A stretch of DNA of 64,000 nucleotides, taken from NCBI RefSeq assembly GCF_037414475.1, contig NZ_CP147913.1, positions 3,348,001 to 3,412,000 on the forward strand, in the 5' to 3' direction. This document shows positions 16,845 to 25,319 of the stretch, one piece after another (positions within the stretch are counted from its first letter, which is position 1; every line of letters starts with the position of its first letter). A model generated the notes under the pieces. The model was not told where the DNA came from. It saw only the letters and a list, made by a program, of their open reading frames with translations, and made no database searches. The position numbers were made by a program, and so were the translations under genes. This DNA is from Myxococcus stipitatus (GTDB lineage Bacteria > Myxococcota > Myxococcia > Myxococcales > Myxococcaceae).

Positions 16845-18284
16845 ATGGACACAAAAGGGCTGAGGACGTTCCTCGAGATTCCCTACGACGAACTCGAGGA
16901 GCGCAACCTGCGGGTGAAGGAGCAGCGCCTGCGGCACGAGTCGCCGGACAAGGTCCGTGAGGAGCGCATCAAGTACCTGACGGACGAGCGCGCCCTGAAG
17001 GCCGTCACCGTGTGCTTCACCGACCTCGAGGGTCGGCTGCACATGCTGGACTACGACAAGAAGTTCCTCCTCAAGAGCGCCGACAACCTCACCTTCGACG
17101 GCTCCTCCATCCGCGGCTTCTCCCAGCAGGCCGAAAGCGACCTGCGCCTGAACGTCGACTGGGGCTCCTTCTACTGGCTGCCCTCCGACATCTTCGGCCC
17201 CGGCAAGGTGCTGGTGTTCAGCGAAGTCCTCGAGCGCGACGGCACCCCGTACCACTCGGACATGCGCGGCCAGCTCAAGCGCATCACCGAGGCCATGTAC
17301 CAGAAGGACGGCACCGTCTTTCACACCGCGCCCGAAGTGGAAGGCTTCCTCTTCAAGGGCCGCGACGCCGAGCGCCACTACCACGAGACGGGCAAGTTCG
17401 ACTTCATCTCCACCGGCGGCTACTACCACTCGCTGCCCGGAGACCCGCTGCGCGCCTTCATCGACAAGGCCGCCGAGGCCCAGCGCGCCATGGGCTTCCA
17501 GAACGAGAAGGACCATCCCGAGGTGGCCCCCAGCCAGTTCGAGATGAACTTCACGTACAGCGAGGCGCTCGTCTCCGCGGACCAGATTCAGCTCTACAAG
17601 CTCTTGTGCCGCCAGGTCGCCGCGCAGATGGACACCACCGCCAGCTTCCTCCCCAAGCCGGTGACGGGCGTCAATGGCAATGGCATGCACATGAACATGT
17701 CACTGTCGAAGGGCGGCAAGAACCTGTTCTACGACAAGGCCGGCCAGGACGGCCTGAGCCAGATGGGCTGGGACTTCATCGACCGGCTGCTCACCAACGC
17801 CAATGACATCTGCCTGGTGCTCAACTCCAGCGTGAACGCCTACCGCCGCCTGGACCCGCACTTCGAGGCGCCCAATCAAATCAAGGCCAGCGCCAACAAC
17901 CGCGGCGCCATGGTGCGCATCCCCTACGGCAACGAGCGCTCCGCCCGCGTCGAGTGCCGCTCCGTGGGCCCGGACGCCAACCCGTACCTGGCCAGCTACG
18001 TCCTCTTGCGCACCGGCCTGGAGGGCCCGCAGCCTCAGGAGGACGCGGAGAGCAAGCGCAGCCGCACCCGCTTCCTGCCCGACAACATCTTCGACGCCGT
18101 CCGCCTCTTCAAGGGCAGCCAGTTCATCTCCAGCATCCTGGGCGAGAACGTGCAGGGCAAGTTCGCCGAGCTCAAGACGGCCTCCGCCGAGCGCTGCCCC
18201 AAGCAGCTGGGCAGCCGCGTGAAGTACTCCGAAATCCAGTTCCACCACGAGGTCACCAACCAGTACCTCTGGAGCCAGTTCTAG
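16845..18284 (+). CDS. Glutamine synthetase, type I, without adenylylation tyrosine
   Basis: 479 residues of the GS-I fold, which makes glutamine from glutamate, ammonia and ATP. Signatures are FDGSSIRGF, the metal-ligand segment EVEGFLF, PSQFEMNFTYSEAL, the ATP/metal NGNGMHMNMS and RIPYGNERSARVECR. About 45 extra charged residues precede the usual N-terminus. Where adenylylated enzymes have NLYDLP, this protein reads RTRFLP, so the regulated Tyr is missing and GlnE-type control is not expected. The upstream AAGGAGG fixes the start. The last two bases of the stop-codon region are shared with the convergent permease gene. A glutamylpolyamine-synthetase-like role cannot be excluded, but the core motifs fit GlnA. 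Confidence 0.88.
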   Translation: MDTKGLRTFLEIPYDELEERNLRVKEQRLRHESPDKVREERIKYLTDERALKAVTVCFTDLEGRLHMLDYDKKFLLKSADNLTFDGSSIRGFSQQAESDLRLNVDWGSFYWLPSDIFGPGKVLVFSEVLERDGTPYHSDMRGQLKRITEAMYQKDGTVFHTAPEVEGFLFKGRDAERHYHETGKFDFISTGGYYHSLPGDPLRAFIDKAAEAQRAMGFQNEKDHPEVAPSQFEMNFTYSEALVSADQIQLYKLLCRQVAAQMDTTASFLPKPVTGVNGNGMHMNMSLSKGGKNLFYDKAGQDGLSQMGWDFIDRLLTNANDICLVLNSSVNAYRRLDPHFEAPNQIKASANNRGAMVRIPYGNERSARVECRSVGPDANPYLASYVLLRTGLEGPQPQEDAESKRSRTRFLPDNIFDAVRLFKGSQFISSILGENVQGKFAELKTASAERCPKQLGSRVKYSEIQFHHEVTNQYLWSQF

Positions 18285-19564
18285 GCCCTCGGCCGGGACA
18301 GGCCCAGCAGCACCAGGCCCGCCACCACCGCGATTGCCGTGGTGGCGGCCTCCCGGGCGCTCGCGCCGAACGCCACCAGCGTCAGGCCGAGCCCCAACGT
18401 GGGCACCGCCAGCAGCGCGTGCACCGGACGCAAGCCCCGCTCTCTTCGCAATGACAGCCGCGCGAGCGCCGCCGCCGTGACGCCGTACTGCATCAGCACG
18501 GCGATGCTGGAGAGCGCGAAGAGCTCCGACAGGTTGCCCAGGTTGACGAACAGCAGCACCACCATCCACGTGACGGCCAGCGCTCGCGCGGGCACGCCCC
18601 GGGCGGACATCTCCTCCAGCCCGAGCAGCGCCCTGCCTCCCGACGCCAGCGCGGACAGGTAGCGCGGCGTGGTCACCATCATCCCCACGCAGATGCCCAA
18701 CGCGGACACGCTGGTGCCGGCGGACACCACTCGCGACAGCGCCGCCCCGCCCCACACCTCCGCCGCCGCGGCCAGGGGCGCGGAGGACGTGGCCAACTCA
18801 GGCAGCGCCGCGACACACGCCCAGACCAGCCCCACGTACAGCAGCACCGCGCCCAGGAGCGACCCCACCGTGGCCAGCGGCACGCTGCGCTCCGACGAGC
18901 GCACCTGCCCGGCAATCACCGGCACGATTTCAAACCCCTGGTAGGCGAACATCACCGCCAGCCCCGCCCGCAGCCACGCGCTGTCGGCGAGCCCCGTCGT
19001 CGGAGCAACGACGGGCGCAGGCGCGCTCACCGCGGCGAACACGATGAGCAGCGCGGCCAGCGGCAAGAGCTTGAGCACCGTGAGCGCCGTCCACGTGCGC
19101 GCGGAGACCTGGATGCCCGAGGCGACGATGCCCGCGAGCACCGTGACGAGCACCGAGGCCAGCACGCGCTGCCCCACCGCGCCCTCCATCCCCAATGAGG
19201 GCGCCACCGCCTGGGTCAGCCCCACCACCACCGCGGAGGTGCTCAGGAACGCGCTGACGTAGGCCACCCATCCCACGAGGAAGGCCACGCGCTCGCCAAA
19301 GGCCGCGCGAGCAAAGACGACCGGCCCCCCGTCCGAGTCGAAGCGGCGGCCCAGCACCGCGAACGCGAGCGCCACGGGCACCAGCGCCAACCCCGTGAGC
19401 GCGAAGGCGAGCACCGCGCCCATCCCCGGCGTCCGCGCGGCCACCTCCGCTGGGGCGAAGAAGATGCCGACGCCAACGATGCCGTTGACGCCCAGGGCCA
19501 ACAGTTGGAAAGGCCCCACGGTCCGCTCCCGAGGAGCGGTGACAACCACGGTGGAAGCAGGCAC
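18281..19564 (-). CDS. APC-family amino-acid permease
   Basis: About 427 residues with 11-12 hydrophobic spans. The first helix carries the APC motif GVNGIVGVGIFFAPAEVA; VMFAYQGFEIVPV, near the middle, matches the conserved region of helix 6. The start is uncertain. GTG 19564 places the first span about 15 residues in; ATG 19675 would add 37 residues of non-membrane sequence and lies over the upstream region of the next gene. Its TAG stop (18281-18283) overlaps the TAG of the convergent glutamine synthetase by two bases. An amino-acid or amine transporter beside glutamine synthetase is a sensible pair, but the substrate is unknown. Confidence 0.85.
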   Translation of the reverse strand: MPASTVVVTAPRERTVGPFQLLALGVNGIVGVGIFFAPAEVAARTPGMGAVLAFALTGLALVPVALAFAVLGRRFDSDGGPVVFARAAFGERVAFLVGWVAYVSAFLSTSAVVVGLTQAVAPSLGMEGAVGQRVLASVLVTVLAGIVASGIQVSARTWTALTVLKLLPLAALLIVFAAVSAPAPVVAPTTGLADSAWLRAGLAVMFAYQGFEIVPVIAGQVRSSERSVPLATVGSLLGAVLLYVGLVWACVAALPELATSSAPLAAAAEVWGGAALSRVVSAGTSVSALGICVGMMVTTPRYLSALASGGRALLGLEEMSARGVPARALAVTWMVVLLFVNLGNLSELFALSSIAVLMQYGVTAAALARLSLRRERGLRPVHALLAVPTLGLGLTLVAFGASAREAATTAIAVVAGLVLLGLSRPRA

Positions 19565-19660
19565 GGGCTCCAGTATGGGACGAACCGAGTCCAGGGCCCA
19601 TGCACAATCACACCCGAGGTGTGCTCCAATCTCCCGTCGAGGCGGCACGTCGGGTGTTTG

Positions 19661-19669
19661 TCGATATGC
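19661..19669 (+). promoter_or_regulatory. TCGATATGC motif upstream of paralog 1
   Basis: The nonamer TCGATATGC occurs upstream of each of the three paralogous lipoprotein genes: 93 bases before the first start, 93 before the second (21380-21388) and 66 before the third (23005-23013). The surrounding intergenic DNA differs, so the motif is a candidate shared promoter or binding element. Confidence 0.4.
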
Positions 19670-19753
19670 CCGCATGCTCCAGACGTTTCGACGAGTTGAC
19701 TCAGCCCCCAGGCCCGGTCCCGACCTCCTGGGCCCTGTATCTCGGAGGAAGAC

Positions 19754-21331
19754 ATGCGACGGTTTGGAATGATGCTGGGGCTCCTGGGGTGCATGGGGTG
19801 CGCCAGCCTGACCCGTGGACTGGCCACCCAGTACAACCCGGAGACGGGGGAGTACGAGGTCCCCACCCACGAGGTCGTCTACCTGGTCCCCGCCGAGGAC
19901 GCGATGAGGACGGCCCGGCGCATCCTCGAGGAGGAGCGCTACGACGTCATGGAGAAGGACGGAGGACTCGAGCTGTTCTCCTCCGCCCATGAGCCGGGCC
20001 GCAACCGCCTGGGCCTGCGCAACCACGAGCGCTACTACGTCCAGGGCGTGCGGCTGGGGCCCCGGCAGACGCTCGTGCGCGTCTTCCGGCTGAGCTACAG
20101 CGAGATGGAGAACCTCATCGAGGAGGGGCCCAAGCAATTCAACGACGTCACCAGCCGCGACAGCCGCCTGGACCTCGAGGCCTACGAGCATCCCTTCGAT
20201 GCCCGTCTGGAGGCGAACAGGAGCGCGCCCTCGAGTGCGCCCTCCAACAGCCCTCCGGGCTCGCTCACCGACGCGAAGTCCATGCCCCGGCAGTACGCGA
20301 TGTCGAACCCCTTCCCCAGCGCTCCCGGGCTGGAGGGCTTCCGCGTGACGCGCGGCTACCGCGACATGGGCATCGAGCAGAAGCTCCTGGAGCGCCTGGA
20401 GATGGCGCCCGCGCTGGAGCTGGTCGGCGGCAACAACCCCGTGCCCATGCGCTCCATGATGATGGAGGGCTGGAGCGAGGTCGACGAGGCCACCGCCACC
20501 CTCGCGCCCGAGTGTGGCGCGCCCCTGGAGGGCGCCGCGTCCCTCTACTCCGCGGGAGGTGTCCTGCTCGTGGCGGACCCGCTGGGCACCCAGGAGGTCC
20601 CCACCGCGACACTCCGGATGATGTGCGAGGCCACGGCCCAGGGACTTCCCGTGACGCTCGCGCTGTCCATCCCCACCTCCGAGCAGCCGCTGCTCGAGCA
20701 CTACCTCGCCAGCGATGGTGAGTCCGCGGACGCGCAGGAGCTCCTCACGGGCAGCGCCTTCTGGCGCCGCACGTATCAAGACGGACGCAGCAGCCGCGCC
20801 ATGCTCTGGCTCGTCGAGCAGGCCCGCCGCCTGCGCGCCTCCGGCAAGGACGTGGCCATCGCCGCCATCGACGCGGACAAGGCGCAAGGCAACGAGCGCG
20901 AGGCGCAGATGGCCCAGCACCTGCTCAAGGCCCAGGCCGCGCGGCCCCAGGCCTGGACGGTGGCGCTCACCGGCAGCGTCCACGCGCGCACCACCGAGGT
21001 GAGCTGGGATGGCGACTTCGAGCCCATGGGGGCTCGCGTCGCTCGCGCCCTGCCGTCCACGAAGGCGCTCGACGTGGGCTTCCAGCGCGGCACCCAGTTC
21101 GCCTGCCGCTACAACGTCTGGGACGAGGTGGAGTGCAACGTCTTCGCCATCAGTCCCACGCTGGAGGCTCGGCAGTCCTCGAAGCAGACCGCGGGGCTGG
21201 AGCTCTTCGCCACCCAGCAGCCGCACGGCTTCCAGGGGAGGCTCTACGTCGGCGCGCTGAACGCCTCGCCGCCCGCGCTCCAGTCGCAACCGCAGGTCAC
21301 CGCGGCCAACCACGCCCCCGCGATGAAGTAG
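19754..21331 (+). CDS. Tandem paralogous lipoprotein 1 (ChaN/EreA-like C-terminal domain, inferred)
   Basis: 525 residues. The N-terminus MRRFGMMLGLLGCMGC is a lipoprotein signal (acylated Cys13 or Cys16). An N-terminal domain with YNPETGEYEVPTHEVVYLVP extends to about residue 125, then a variable Ser/Pro-rich linker. The C-terminal domain (about 215-500) has LLVADPLGTQEVP, PVTLALSIPTSEQPLLEHYL, WRRTYQDGRSS and TGSVHARTTEVSWDGDFEPM. Their order recalls ChaN/erythromycin-esterase-type domains (GxxHGTxE, then ALExP), but the His of the first motif is Leu here, so this is inference. GGAGGAAG precedes ATG 19754. First of three tandem copies; function unknown. Confidence 0.75.
   Translation: MRRFGMMLGLLGCMGCASLTRGLATQYNPETGEYEVPTHEVVYLVPAEDAMRTARRILEEERYDVMEKDGGLELFSSAHEPGRNRLGLRNHERYYVQGVRLGPRQTLVRVFRLSYSEMENLIEEGPKQFNDVTSRDSRLDLEAYEHPFDARLEANRSAPSSAPSNSPPGSLTDAKSMPRQYAMSNPFPSAPGLEGFRVTRGYRDMGIEQKLLERLEMAPALELVGGNNPVPMRSMMMEGWSEVDEATATLAPECGAPLEGAASLYSAGGVLLVADPLGTQEVPTATLRMMCEATAQGLPVTLALSIPTSEQPLLEHYLASDGESADAQELLTGSAFWRRTYQDGRSSRAMLWLVEQARRLRASGKDVAIAAIDADKAQGNEREAQMAQHLLKAQAARPQAWTVALTGSVHARTTEVSWDGDFEPMGARVARALPSTKALDVGFQRGTQFACRYNVWDEVECNVFAISPTLEARQSSKQTAGLELFATQQPHGFQGRLYVGALNASPPALQSQPQVTAANHAPAMK
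20405..21260 (+). repeat. Long direct repeat shared by paralogs 1 and 3
   Basis: The DNA encoding the C-terminal domain of paralog 1 is nearly identical to 23641-24496 in paralog 3, with stretches over 100 bases showing only one or a few changes. The equivalent part of paralog 2, which lies between them, is more diverged. Recent duplication or gene conversion between the outer copies is the likely cause. Confidence 0.75.
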
Positions 21332-21379
21332 CTCGAGTGCGGGCCCTCCCGTTCCAGCCAGCATCCGTCGAACGTGAGT

Positions 21380-21388
21380 TCGATATGC
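21380..21388 (+). promoter_or_regulatory. TCGATATGC motif upstream of paralog 2
   Basis: Second copy of the motif, 93 bases before ATG 21473, in a 141-base intergenic region between paralogs 1 and 2. Confidence 0.4.
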
Positions 21389-21472
21389 TGGCACGGACCT
21401 GGCGTTTCCGCGATGAACGCCACTCGGTCGCCCGGGGCCCGTCTCCACAGCCCAGGGCCCCCGGAGGAAGCA

Positions 21473-22906
21473 ATGCGACGGTTGGGATTGATGCTGGGGC
21501 TCTTGGGATGCATGGGGTGCTCACTGTTTTCACGTGGCCTCTCCACCCGCTACAACCCGGAGACGGGCGAGTACGAGGTCCCCACGCACGAGGTCATCTA
21601 TCTGGCGCCCGTGGAGGACGCGATGATGACCGCCCGGACCCTCTTCGCGGAGAAGCTCCGGCTCGACATGCTGGAGAGGGAGGGAGGGCTGGTGATGTAC
21701 TCCTCCTTCATTCCAGACGTCGTCCCGCCGGAGCGCTACTACATCAAGGGGGAGCGGCTGGGCCCCCGGCAGTCGCTCGTGCGCGTCTTCCGCCTGCGCT
21801 ACCGCCACCTGGCGCGCGTGGGCGCCCCGGCGTCGGAGCGGGTCAGCGAGCAGCCGCCCCTGAGCCACCTGCCCCCCATGTCGGCGGACCTCAAGAACGC
21901 CCCGGGCTTGGAGGGCTATGAGCCGGCCATCGGCTACCGCGACTTGAGCCTCGAGGAGGAGCTCCTGGCGCGCCTGGAGATGGCGCCCGCGCTGGAGCTG
22001 GTCAGCGGCAATCCTCCGGTACCCGTCCGCTCGGTGGTGATGGAGGGTGACGAGGAGGCGCGGACCGCGACCGTCGCCGCGCCCGAGTGTGGCGCGCCCA
22101 TCCAGGGCGCCGCGCCCCTGTTCTCAGCCGGAGGTGTCCTGCTCGTGGCCGACCCGCTGGGCACGAAGGAGCTCCCGGCGTCCATGATGCGGATGGTGTG
22201 CGAGGCCTCCTCCCAGGGATTGCCCGTGACGCTGGCCTTGTCCATCCCCCTCTCCGAGCAGCCGCTCCTGGAGCGCTACCTCGCTGGCTACGGCGACGCC
22301 ACGGCGGTTCAAGAGCTCCTCTCGGGCAGCGCCTTCTGGCGCCGGACGTATCAGGATGGGCGCAGCAGTGGCGCCATGCTCTGGCTCGTCGAGCAGGTGC
22401 GCCGCCTGCGCGCCTCCGGCAAGGACGTGACCATCGCCGCCATCGATGCGGACAAGGCGCAAGGCAACGAGCGCGAGAAGCAGATGGCTGAGCACCTGCT
22501 CAAGGCCCAGGCCACGCGTCCCCAGGCCTGGACCCTGGTGCTCACCGGCAGCGTCCACGCTCGCACCACGGAGGTGGACTGGAATGGTGACTTCGAGCCC
22601 ATGGGCTTGCGCGTGGCCCGTGCCCTGCCCTCCACGCGGGCGCTCGACGTGGGCTTCCAGCGCGGCTCCCAGTTCGTCTGCCGCTACAACGTCTGGGAAG
22701 AGGTGGAGTGTGATGTCTTCGGCATCAGCCCCACCCAGCAGGCGCGGCAGTCCTCGAAGCAGGCCGAAGGCGTGGAGCTCTACACCGCCCAGCAGCCCCA
22801 AGGCTTCCAGGGCCGGCTCTACCTCGGCGCGCTGACAGCCTCGACTCCGGCGCTCCAGCCGCAGCGGCACGCCCCGGCCGTCAGCCACGCGCCCGCCGCG
22901 AAGTAG
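21473..22906 (+). CDS. Tandem paralogous lipoprotein 2
   Basis: 477 residues, the shortest and most diverged of the three copies. Signal MRRLGLMLGLLGCMGC gives a lipidated Cys. The N-domain (YNPETGEYEVPTHEVIYLAP) and C-domain (LLVADPLGTKELP, TGSVHARTTEVDWNGDFEPM) follow the same plan. The linker (SERVSEQPPLSHLPPMSADL) is short and unlike that of the others. GGAGGAAG lies just before ATG 21473; the frame is open further upstream, but only this start gives a signal peptide. It has its own intergenic region with the shared motif and may be transcribed separately or with copy 1. Function unknown. Confidence 0.75.
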   Translation: MRRLGLMLGLLGCMGCSLFSRGLSTRYNPETGEYEVPTHEVIYLAPVEDAMMTARTLFAEKLRLDMLEREGGLVMYSSFIPDVVPPERYYIKGERLGPRQSLVRVFRLRYRHLARVGAPASERVSEQPPLSHLPPMSADLKNAPGLEGYEPAIGYRDLSLEEELLARLEMAPALELVSGNPPVPVRSVVMEGDEEARTATVAAPECGAPIQGAAPLFSAGGVLLVADPLGTKELPASMMRMVCEASSQGLPVTLALSIPLSEQPLLERYLAGYGDATAVQELLSGSAFWRRTYQDGRSSGAMLWLVEQVRRLRASGKDVTIAAIDADKAQGNEREKQMAEHLLKAQATRPQAWTLVLTGSVHARTTEVDWNGDFEPMGLRVARALPSTRALDVGFQRGSQFVCRYNVWEEVECDVFGISPTQQARQSSKQAEGVELYTAQQPQGFQGRLYLGALTASTPALQPQRHAPAVSHAPAAK

Positions 22907-23004
22907 CGCCCTCGCCCGTTCGCCCATGCCACCGAGCCCCTGTGCGCTCGGTGGTGGCGGACCTGCGCAAGAGTCCCCGCGCGCTCAATCCCTTATCAAC
23001 TCCG

Positions 23005-23013
23005 TCGATATGC
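23005..23013 (+). promoter_or_regulatory. TCGATATGC motif upstream of paralog 3
   Basis: Third copy of the motif, 66 bases before ATG 23071, in the 164-base gap after paralog 2. Confidence 0.4.
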
Positions 23014-23070
23014 CCCGCTTTTATCCGGCGTTTGAGGGGTGGATGCAACGCTGGGACTCGAGGAGGCGTG

Positions 23071-24561
23071 ATGCGACGGATTGGAATGATGTTGGGGCTC
23101 GTCGGCTGCGTGGGATGCGCGAACCTCACACGCGGTCTCAATGCCCAGTACAACCCAGACACGGGTGAATACGAGACGCCCCAACAGGAGACTGTCTATC
23201 TCGTCCCCGCCGAGGACGCGATGATGACGGCCCGGCGCATCCTGGAGAAGCAGCGCCTCGGTGTGCTCGAGGAGGAGGGGGGATTGGAGATGTACTCCTC
23301 CCTTCGTGACCCTGGCCATGCCGCCGTGGGCCTTCGCACCCAGGAGCGCTATTACATCAAGGCGGAGCGGCTCGGCCCCCGGCAGTCGCTCGTCCGCATC
23401 TTCCGCCTGAACTACGTCGAGGCGAACAGTCTCATCGAGAAGGGGCTCCTGAACACGCCCCTCAGAATGGGGAGATGGAACGGCGCGAGCAGGCTGGACG
23501 CGGGAGTGCCAGGCGGGCACGTCGAGTCTCCCTTCATCAGAACGAGCATGGACGGCGCCCCGATGGATGAGAGCTTCCGACTGGCGAACGGCTACCGTGA
23601 CATGGTCTTCGAGAAGTCGCTTCGAGAGCACCTGGAGGTGGCGCCCGCGCTGGAGCTGGTCGGCGGCAACACCCCCGTGCCCATGCGCTCCATGATGATG
23701 GAGGGATGGGGCGAGGCGGACGAGGCCACGGCCACCCTCGCGCCCGAGTGCGGCACACCGCTGGAGGGCGCCGCGTCCCTCTACTCCGCGGGAGGAGTCC
23801 TCCTCGTTGCCGACCCACTGGGCACCCAGGAGGTCCCCACCGCGGCGCTCCGGATGATGTGCGAGGCCACGGCCCAGGGACTTCCCGTGACGCTCGCGCT
23901 GTCCATCCCCGCCTCCGAGCAGCCGCTGCTCGAGCGCTACGTCGCCAGCGATGGTGAGTCAGCGGACGCGCAGGAGTTCCTCACGGGCAGCGCCTTCTGG
24001 CGCCGCACGTATCAAGACGGACGCAGCAGCCGCGCCATGCTCTGGCTCGTCGAGCAGGCCCGCCGCCTGCGCGCCTCCGGCAAGGACGTGGCCATCGCCG
24101 CCATCGACGTGGACAAGGCACAAGGCAACGAGCGCGAGGCGCAGATGGCCCAGCACCTGCTCAAGGCCCAGGCCGCGCGGCCCCAGGCCTGGACGGTGGC
24201 GCTCACCGGCAGCACCCACGCCCGTACCACCGATGTGAGCTGGGATGGAGACTTCGAACCCATGGGGGCTCGCGTCGCTCGCGCCCTGCCGTCCACACGG
24301 GCGCTCGATGTCGGCTTCCAGCGCGGCTCGCAGTTCGTCTGCCGCTACAACGTCTGGGAGGAAGTGGAGTGCAACGTCTTCGCCATCAGCCCCACCCAGG
24401 AGGCACGGCAGTCCTCGAAGCAGGCCGCGGGCTTGAAGCTCTTCGCCACCCAGCAGCCGCATGGCTTCCACGGCCGGCTCTACCTCGGGGCGCTGAATGC
24501 CTCACCTCCCGCGCTCCAGGCACAAAGGCAGGTCACCGCCGCGAACTTCCCCTCGAAGTAG
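23071..24561 (+). CDS. Tandem paralogous lipoprotein 3
   Basis: 496 residues with signal MRRIGMMLGLVGCVGC. The N-domain is YNPDTGEYETPQQETVYLVP and the linker is unique (about residues 125-175, with GRWNGASRLDAGVPGGHVES). The C-domain is almost the same as that of copy 1 (LLVADPLGTQEVP, WRRTYQDGRSSRAMLWL, TGSTHARTTDVSWDGDFEPM). AGGAGG precedes the start; GTG 23068 is a possible start one codon earlier. The near-identity to copy 1 but not to the adjacent copy 2 points to conversion or stepwise duplication. Function unknown; likely envelope-located. Confidence 0.75.
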   Translation: MRRIGMMLGLVGCVGCANLTRGLNAQYNPDTGEYETPQQETVYLVPAEDAMMTARRILEKQRLGVLEEEGGLEMYSSLRDPGHAAVGLRTQERYYIKAERLGPRQSLVRIFRLNYVEANSLIEKGLLNTPLRMGRWNGASRLDAGVPGGHVESPFIRTSMDGAPMDESFRLANGYRDMVFEKSLREHLEVAPALELVGGNTPVPMRSMMMEGWGEADEATATLAPECGTPLEGAASLYSAGGVLLVADPLGTQEVPTAALRMMCEATAQGLPVTLALSIPASEQPLLERYVASDGESADAQEFLTGSAFWRRTYQDGRSSRAMLWLVEQARRLRASGKDVAIAAIDVDKAQGNEREAQMAQHLLKAQAARPQAWTVALTGSTHARTTDVSWDGDFEPMGARVARALPSTRALDVGFQRGSQFVCRYNVWEEVECNVFAISPTQEARQSSKQAAGLKLFATQQPHGFHGRLYLGALNASPPALQAQRQVTAANFPSK

Positions 24562-24819
24562 TCCCTCGGTCGGACAGCGTTCGTCGTGGACTGGGGCGCG
24601 CTTGCCGTCCCCCGGCAACTCCCGCCGGTGATGGCAAGACTTGCCGCCCCGTCCTCACCCCTTTCCGGCAACACTTGCAGGACACGCGGCCCGAGTCCCT
24701 CCAGGGCCGGGCCGCGTGAGTGCTGGCATCGCGGTTGCTCTTCCCGTGCATCGGCGCGCCTCTGGAGCTTGCGCATGACGCGACAGCTCCTGGGGACACG
24801 CTGGACAAGGAAGACACCC
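24562..24819 (+). promoter_or_regulatory. Intergenic region with GGCAA-type palindromes
   Basis: The 258-base gap before a small exported-protein gene contains the perfect palindrome GGCAAG-A-CTTGCC (24633-24645) and the near copy GGCAACACTTGC (24667-24678). A third copy, GGCAA-CTC-TTGCC (31973-31985), lies upstream of the lipoprotein gene at 32121. These may be operator sites. GG-to-GC spacing is 8, so they do not fit a sigma-54 promoter. Confidence 0.35.
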
Positions 24820-25314
24820 ATGACGAAGCACACGCTCCTGAAGCACTCGGTGGCGGCTCTCGCGCTGCTCGGCGCCCTGCCCGCGGCGGCCGGCCCCGCG
24901 ACCTACGCTGGCGCGCTCTGCACCTCCGTGTCGGGCTCCGGCACTCCCGCCATCTACCGCAGCGGCCGACTCGTCAACACCACGGGCTCCACGCTCGAGG
25001 TCGTCTGCCCGGTGCAGCGCAACATCAACCTCACCAACCTCAATGAGGATGTGTCGGTCCTCGTCACCGTGGTCGACGCGAGCCTGGACAAGGATGTCCG
25101 CTGCACCGCGACGGTGAGCGAGCCTGACGGCACCGTCGTCCTCGCGGGCTCCGGACAGACCAGCGGCGCCGACGTGAACAACGCCAAGAGCATCTCCATC
25201 GACCTGGCGCCCGCGCTCGCGACCTTCTTCGGCTACATCACGGTGCGCTGCGAGATTCCCGAGACCTACGCGGGCGCCAACTCGGTGCTCGCCAGCTTCT
25301 ACATCTCGGAGTAA
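24820..25314 (+). CDS. Small exported hypothetical protein
   Basis: 164 residues with a clear Sec signal peptide (about 1-24, KHSVAALALLGALPAAAG). The mature part is a probable beta-sandwich with paired Cys residues (ALCTSVSG, VVCPVQRN, VRCTATVS, VRCEIPET), suggesting disulfides outside the cytoplasm. I do not recognise a family. ATG 24820 is chosen for the signal peptide; the frame is open upstream without a signal. The next gene starts five bases after the stop, so the two are probably cotranscribed. Confidence 0.7.
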   Translation: MTKHTLLKHSVAALALLGALPAAAGPATYAGALCTSVSGSGTPAIYRSGRLVNTTGSTLEVVCPVQRNINLTNLNEDVSVLVTVVDASLDKDVRCTATVSEPDGTVVLAGSGQTSGADVNNAKSISIDLAPALATFFGYITVRCEIPETYAGANSVLASFYISE

Positions 25315-25319
25315 CCGCC

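Noticed and set aside
24633-24678. Possible sigma-54 promoter (GGCA...TTGC)
   Set aside because: GG and GC are separated by 8 bases, not 10, and the sites are symmetric, so a palindromic binding site fits better.
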